A DNA stretch of 8,294 nt, from contig JAEYVD010000652.1 in the NCBI GenBank assembly GCA_023432075.1, positions 1 to 8,294 of the forward strand, read 5' to 3'. The stretch comes from Pseudomonadota bacterium. GTDB lineage: Bacteria; Pseudomonadota; Gammaproteobacteria; Burkholderiales; Burkholderiaceae_B. The stretch's first letter is position 1. Every line of letters starts with the position of its first letter. This document shows positions 6,619-8,294 of this stretch, in pieces. Both the position numbers and the translations under genes were made by a program. The notes under the pieces are model-generated. The model made no database searches. It was not told the DNA's origin and saw only the letters and a list, made by a program, of their open reading frames with translations.

Positions 6619-7854
6619 TCACTTCGGACGTTGCATCTTGCAAGTGCCCTGCACCGGCGCGGACACGTCCGCCGCGGCCAGCACCTTCACGGGTTCAAAG
6701 CCCATGTCGGTGCCATCGGCCTTGTACTTGGCGTTCTTGCCCACCTTGGACACCACCATCGGCAACTGCACCTGATGGTCTTCGGCGCGCATCGTGTAGT
6801 CGCCCAGCGCCGACTTGTAGGTGACCTTCTCCAGCGCCAGCGCCAGTTCCGGCACGGACAGCTTGCCGTCCTGCGGCTTGACCTGCTTCAAGGCCTCGCC
6901 CAGGAAGCGCACGCCGATCACGGTCTGCGGCTCGGTGTAGCTGGGGTAGTGGCCGGTCTTGGACTTGTAGTCCTCGGCGAACGCCGCGCCTTCCTCGCCC
7001 GCGGCCTCGATGTTGTACGGGTGTGCGATGTAATGGCCCAGCGCGACCTCGCCGGCGTTGGCCAGGTTGCCGACCTGATCCAGGAACACCGTGGCAAAGC
7101 GCACCTTCAGGCCGGCGGCCTGCGTGGCCTTCATGAGCAGCAGCAGATCGTTGGACCAGTTGCCGGTCACCACGGTGTCGGGCGTGGCCGAGCGGATGCG
7201 CGCGACATAGGGCGCGAAGTCCTGGATCTTGTTGACCTCGTGCAGCGTCTTGCCCACGACCTCGTAGCCGTACTCCTTGGCAAAGCGCTCGGTCGCGCCT
7301 TCCATGTCCTGGCCCCACGAGTAGTTCTGGTTGATGGCGTACACGCGCTTGCCCAGCGTGCCGTCGGCGGACATGACGGATGCCAGCGCCTTCACGCGCA
7401 GGTCGGCGTTGGTGGTGAAGCGGAAGTGGTAGAAGTGGCACTTCTGGCCGGTCAGCTCCAGCGCTTCGCCGCCCACGTTCAGGAACACGATCTCCTTGCC
7501 CGGGTTGCGCAGGTTGTGTTTGCGCACGTCTTCCGTGAGCTGGCCCGAGATCGCCGAGGACGATCCCTGCACCAGCACCTGCACGCCCTCGGCAGCCGCG
7601 GCGCGGAAACGGTCCGAGGCGCCCACGGGGCCGCCCTGGTTGTCGAACTCCACCAGTTCCAGCGGCTGGCCATTCCAGCCGCCGGCGGCGTTGATGCGGT
7701 CCAGCTCGTATTTGACGGCGGCGCGGAACATCAGGCCGGTCGAGGCCTGCGGGCCCGACAGCGTTTCGATCAGGCCGATCTTGACGGGTGCGGCGTGGGC
7801 GGTGGCGGCGAGTCCGGCCAGGCACAGCAGACCGGTGGTGAAAGCCAATTTCAT
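6619..7854 (-). CDS. Periplasmic substrate-binding protein of a HAAT-type ABC importer (Peripla_BP_6 type)
   Basis: A 411-residue secreted protein that captures the ligand in the periplasm and delivers it to LivH-LivM. A Sec signal peptide is evident: MK, a hydrophobic core, then THAA-type processing with likely cleavage after Ala21 (AHA/APVKIG). Cys11 is not in a lipobox, so a soluble protein is expected. The mature part starts with the family strand VKIGLIETLSGP and has the ligand-loop serines GSSSAISG (97-104). The mature protein has only two cysteines, Cys139 and Cys405, so it lacks the early disulfide of E. coli LivJ/LivK. ATG 7854 is preceded by a strong GGAGGAG (7861-7867) at 6 nt; a longer frame exists upstream but has no signal sequence in the right place. 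As the first gene of the operon it is separated from livH by a structured spacer, which suggests higher expression. The ligand is not determined. Confidence 0.94.
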   Translation of the reverse strand: MKLAFTTGLLCLAGLAATAHAAPVKIGLIETLSGPQASTGLMFRAAVKYELDRINAAGGWNGQPLELVEFDNQGGPVGASDRFRAAAAEGVQVLVQGSSSAISGQLTEDVRKHNLRNPGKEIVFLNVGGEALELTGQKCHFYHFRFTTNADLRVKALASVMSADGTLGKRVYAINQNYSWGQDMEGATERFAKEYGYEVVGKTLHEVNKIQDFAPYVARIRSATPDTVVTGNWSNDLLLLMKATQAAGLKVRFATVFLDQVGNLANAGEVALGHYIAHPYNIEAAGEEGAAFAEDYKSKTGHYPSYTEPQTVIGVRFLGEALKQVKPQDGKLSVPELALALEKVTYKSALGDYTMRAEDHQVQLPMVVSKVGKNAKYKADGTDMGFEPVKVLAAADVSAPVQGTCKMQRPK

Positions 7855-7914
7855 GCGTGTCTCCTCCGTGGAACGGGAGTGTGTTGATTTGCGTGGGTCA
7901 GGCAGGCGCGCACG

Positions 7915-7955
7915 CCGCATCGCCCGCGCGCCGCGAGGGCGGGCAGGCGATGCGG
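7915..7955 (-). promoter_or_regulatory. 10-bp perfect inverted repeat in the leader
   Basis: CCGCATCGCC (7915-7924) and GGCGATGCGG (7946-7955) are exact complements with a 21-nt, very GC-rich loop. In the transcript the stem ends about 47 nt before the strong ribosome site of the binding-protein gene (7861-7867). It lacks a U-tract. It may be a leader stem-loop affecting stability or translation; a DNA-binding role is also possible. Confidence 0.45.
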
Positions 7956-8130
7956 AGCGAAGACGAGGCAATGACGCCGGCCGTGGACGCGCGGGGCGCC
8001 AGGGCGAGGCGCCGGCCGGGCAGGGCATGAAGCCGCCGGGGCGTCTGAAGGTGCGCCGTCGGACGTGCCGAGGGCGCGGATGCGGTCATGCTGCCGGTGA
8101 AGTTCACCTGGTTGTCCCCTGCCTGTTTAT

Positions 8131-8151
8131 GCGGCGTGACGCCGTGTTTTT
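8131..8151 (+). terminator. Possible plus-strand intrinsic terminator (weak)
   Basis: On the plus strand CGGCG (8132-8136), loop TGA, and CGCCG (8140-8144) are followed by TGTTTTT to 8151. The stem is short, but the T-run makes it terminator-like for rightward transcription. No plus-strand gene precedes it, so if real it would stop antisense transcripts running toward the promoter. On the minus strand it is a hairpin in the leader preceded by an A-run. Confidence 0.2.
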
Positions 8152-8201
8152 CTGACTGACTTGCCTGAAAGCGGCAGTTGATTTACGCTTTGGCGAACAA
8201 G

Positions 8202-8212
8202 TTGTCAGGCAA
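8202..8212. promoter_or_regulatory. Candidate operator 1 (near-palindrome TTGTCAGGCAA)
   Basis: TTGTCAGGCAA differs by one base from the palindrome TTGTCAGACAA. Flanking bases extend a dyad to AAGTTGTCAGGCAACTT (8199-8215). Its centre (8207) lies about 20 bp downstream of the predicted transcription start, a repressor-like position. The TTGTCNGACAA style resembles operators of GntR/FadR-family regulators; that family assignment is inference and no regulator gene is in the window. Confidence 0.5.
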
Positions 8213-8222
8213 CTTTATTAAG

Positions 8223-8233
8223 TTGTCCGATAA
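8223..8233. promoter_or_regulatory. Candidate operator 2 (near-palindrome TTGTCCGATAA)
   Basis: TTGTCCGATAA is one base from TTGTCCGACAA and abuts the -10 box (8234-8239), covering the predicted start site. Its centre (8228) is 21 bp, two helical turns, from operator 1, and both share the 8-base string AAGTTGTC in the same orientation. A weaker relative, GTGTCAAGCAA (8257-8267), overlaps the -35 box. A protein bound here would block polymerase. Confidence 0.5.
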
Positions 8234-8263
8234 ATCATAGGGCAAGCGTTTTTCTCGTGTCAA
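8234..8263 (-). promoter_or_regulatory. Sigma70-type promoter of the operon
   Basis: On the minus strand TTGACA (8263-8258, consensus -35) is followed after 18 bp by TATGAT (8239-8234, five of six bases of the -10 consensus). The predicted start is near 8227. It is the only good promoter-like pair I found upstream of the binding-protein gene, in the AT-richer part of the window, and no strong terminator for leftward transcription lies before the E1 gene. Confidence 0.7.
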
Positions 8264-8270
8264 GCAACCG

Positions 8271-8291
8271 ATTCAGGCGTTCAATCTGAAT
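8271..8291. promoter_or_regulatory. Dyad upstream of the promoter, possible activator site
   Basis: ATTCAG (8271-8276) and CTGAAT (8286-8291) form an exact 6-bp inverted repeat with a 9-bp spacer. The centre is at about -54 relative to the predicted start and just upstream of the -35 box, where activators commonly bind. The window ends three bases later, so a further site or a divergent regulator gene may lie beyond it. Confidence 0.35.
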
Positions 8292-8294
8292 TCG

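Larger units (their letters stand above)
7855..8227 (-). promoter_or_regulatory. Predicted long 5' leader of the operon (about 370 nt)
   Basis: No convincing gene lies between the predicted transcription start near 8227 and the binding-protein ATG. The distal part (8101-8227) is AT-richer; the part from about 7900 to 8100 is very GC-rich and holds several inverted repeats, including 7915-7955 and the 6-bp pair GGCGCC (7995-8000 and 8008-8013). I see no thiamine-box or other riboswitch core that I recognise. A 69-codon GTG-started frame (8107-7898) has an AGGGG upstream but an Ala/Arg/Ser-rich, shadow-like composition. Either the leader is regulatory or a second promoter nearer the gene has been missed. 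Confidence 0.45.

Noticed and set aside
6520..7887. 455-codon plus-strand frame opposite the binding-protein gene
   Set aside because: Antisense shadow; the minus strand encodes a protein with signal peptide, family motifs and a strong ribosome site.
7898..8107. 69-codon GTG-started frame in the leader (minus strand)
   Set aside because: An AGGGG precedes it, but the product is Ala/Arg/Ser/Pro-rich and shadow-like, with no motif; not enough to call a leader peptide.
7855..8227. Thiamine or other riboswitch in the leader controlling the ThDP enzyme
   Set aside because: I could not find a thi-box core or any other aptamer signature I recognise.
1..8294. CRISPR array, insertion sequence, tRNA, rRNA or prophage pieces
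   Set aside because: No regularly spaced repeats, transposase motifs, terminal repeats or RNA-gene signatures were seen on either strand.

Overview
The window is GC-rich, and every gene I can support lies on the minus strand and reads from right to left. Composition and gene style point to a Gram-negative proteobacterium, most likely a betaproteobacterium of the Bordetella/Achromobacter type. That lineage call is inferred from style; no marker gene is present.

Reading in the direction of transcription: positions 8294-7855 hold an AT-richer control region with a near-consensus sigma70 promoter (-35 at 8258-8263, -10 at 8234-8239), palindromic candidate operators and a predicted leader of about 370 nt. 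Next comes a periplasmic substrate-binding protein (7854-6619). A 146-nt spacer containing three inverted repeats separates it from the rest of a branched-chain-amino-acid-type (HAAT/Liv) ABC importer: permeases LivH (6472-5531) and LivM (5534-4254), then ATPases LivG (4257-3505) and LivF (3508-2789). LivH/LivM, LivM/LivG and LivG/LivF each overlap by four bases (ATGA). After 36 nt comes an NAD-type short-chain dehydrogenase (2752-1964, GTG start). After another 39 nt comes a thiamine-diphosphate-dependent 2-oxoacid (or acyloin) dehydrogenase E1 with alpha and beta halves fused in one chain (1924 to beyond position 1).

The layout reads as one uptake-and-catabolism operon. A solute is captured in the periplasm and imported by the Liv-type complex. 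The short-chain dehydrogenase probably oxidises an alcohol group, and the E1 enzyme decarboxylates or cleaves the resulting 2-oxo compound and passes an acyl group to a lipoyl E2 that must be encoded elsewhere, perhaps just past the left edge. The substrate cannot be named from the sequence. Branched 2-hydroxy/2-oxo acids and acetoin/2,3-butanediol are candidates.

The most notable points are: (1) the two ABC ATPases appear to build one consensus and one degenerate ATP site, because LivF has Arg in place of the Walker A lysine and LivG has a non-canonical signature motif, and both changes fall in the same composite site; (2) two near-palindromes, each one base from TTGTCNGACAA, sit 21 bp apart over the predicted transcription start; (3) the leader is long and structured; (4) hairpins lie between the binding-protein gene and livH; (5) the ABC transporter is joined to a fused E1 and a dehydrogenase.
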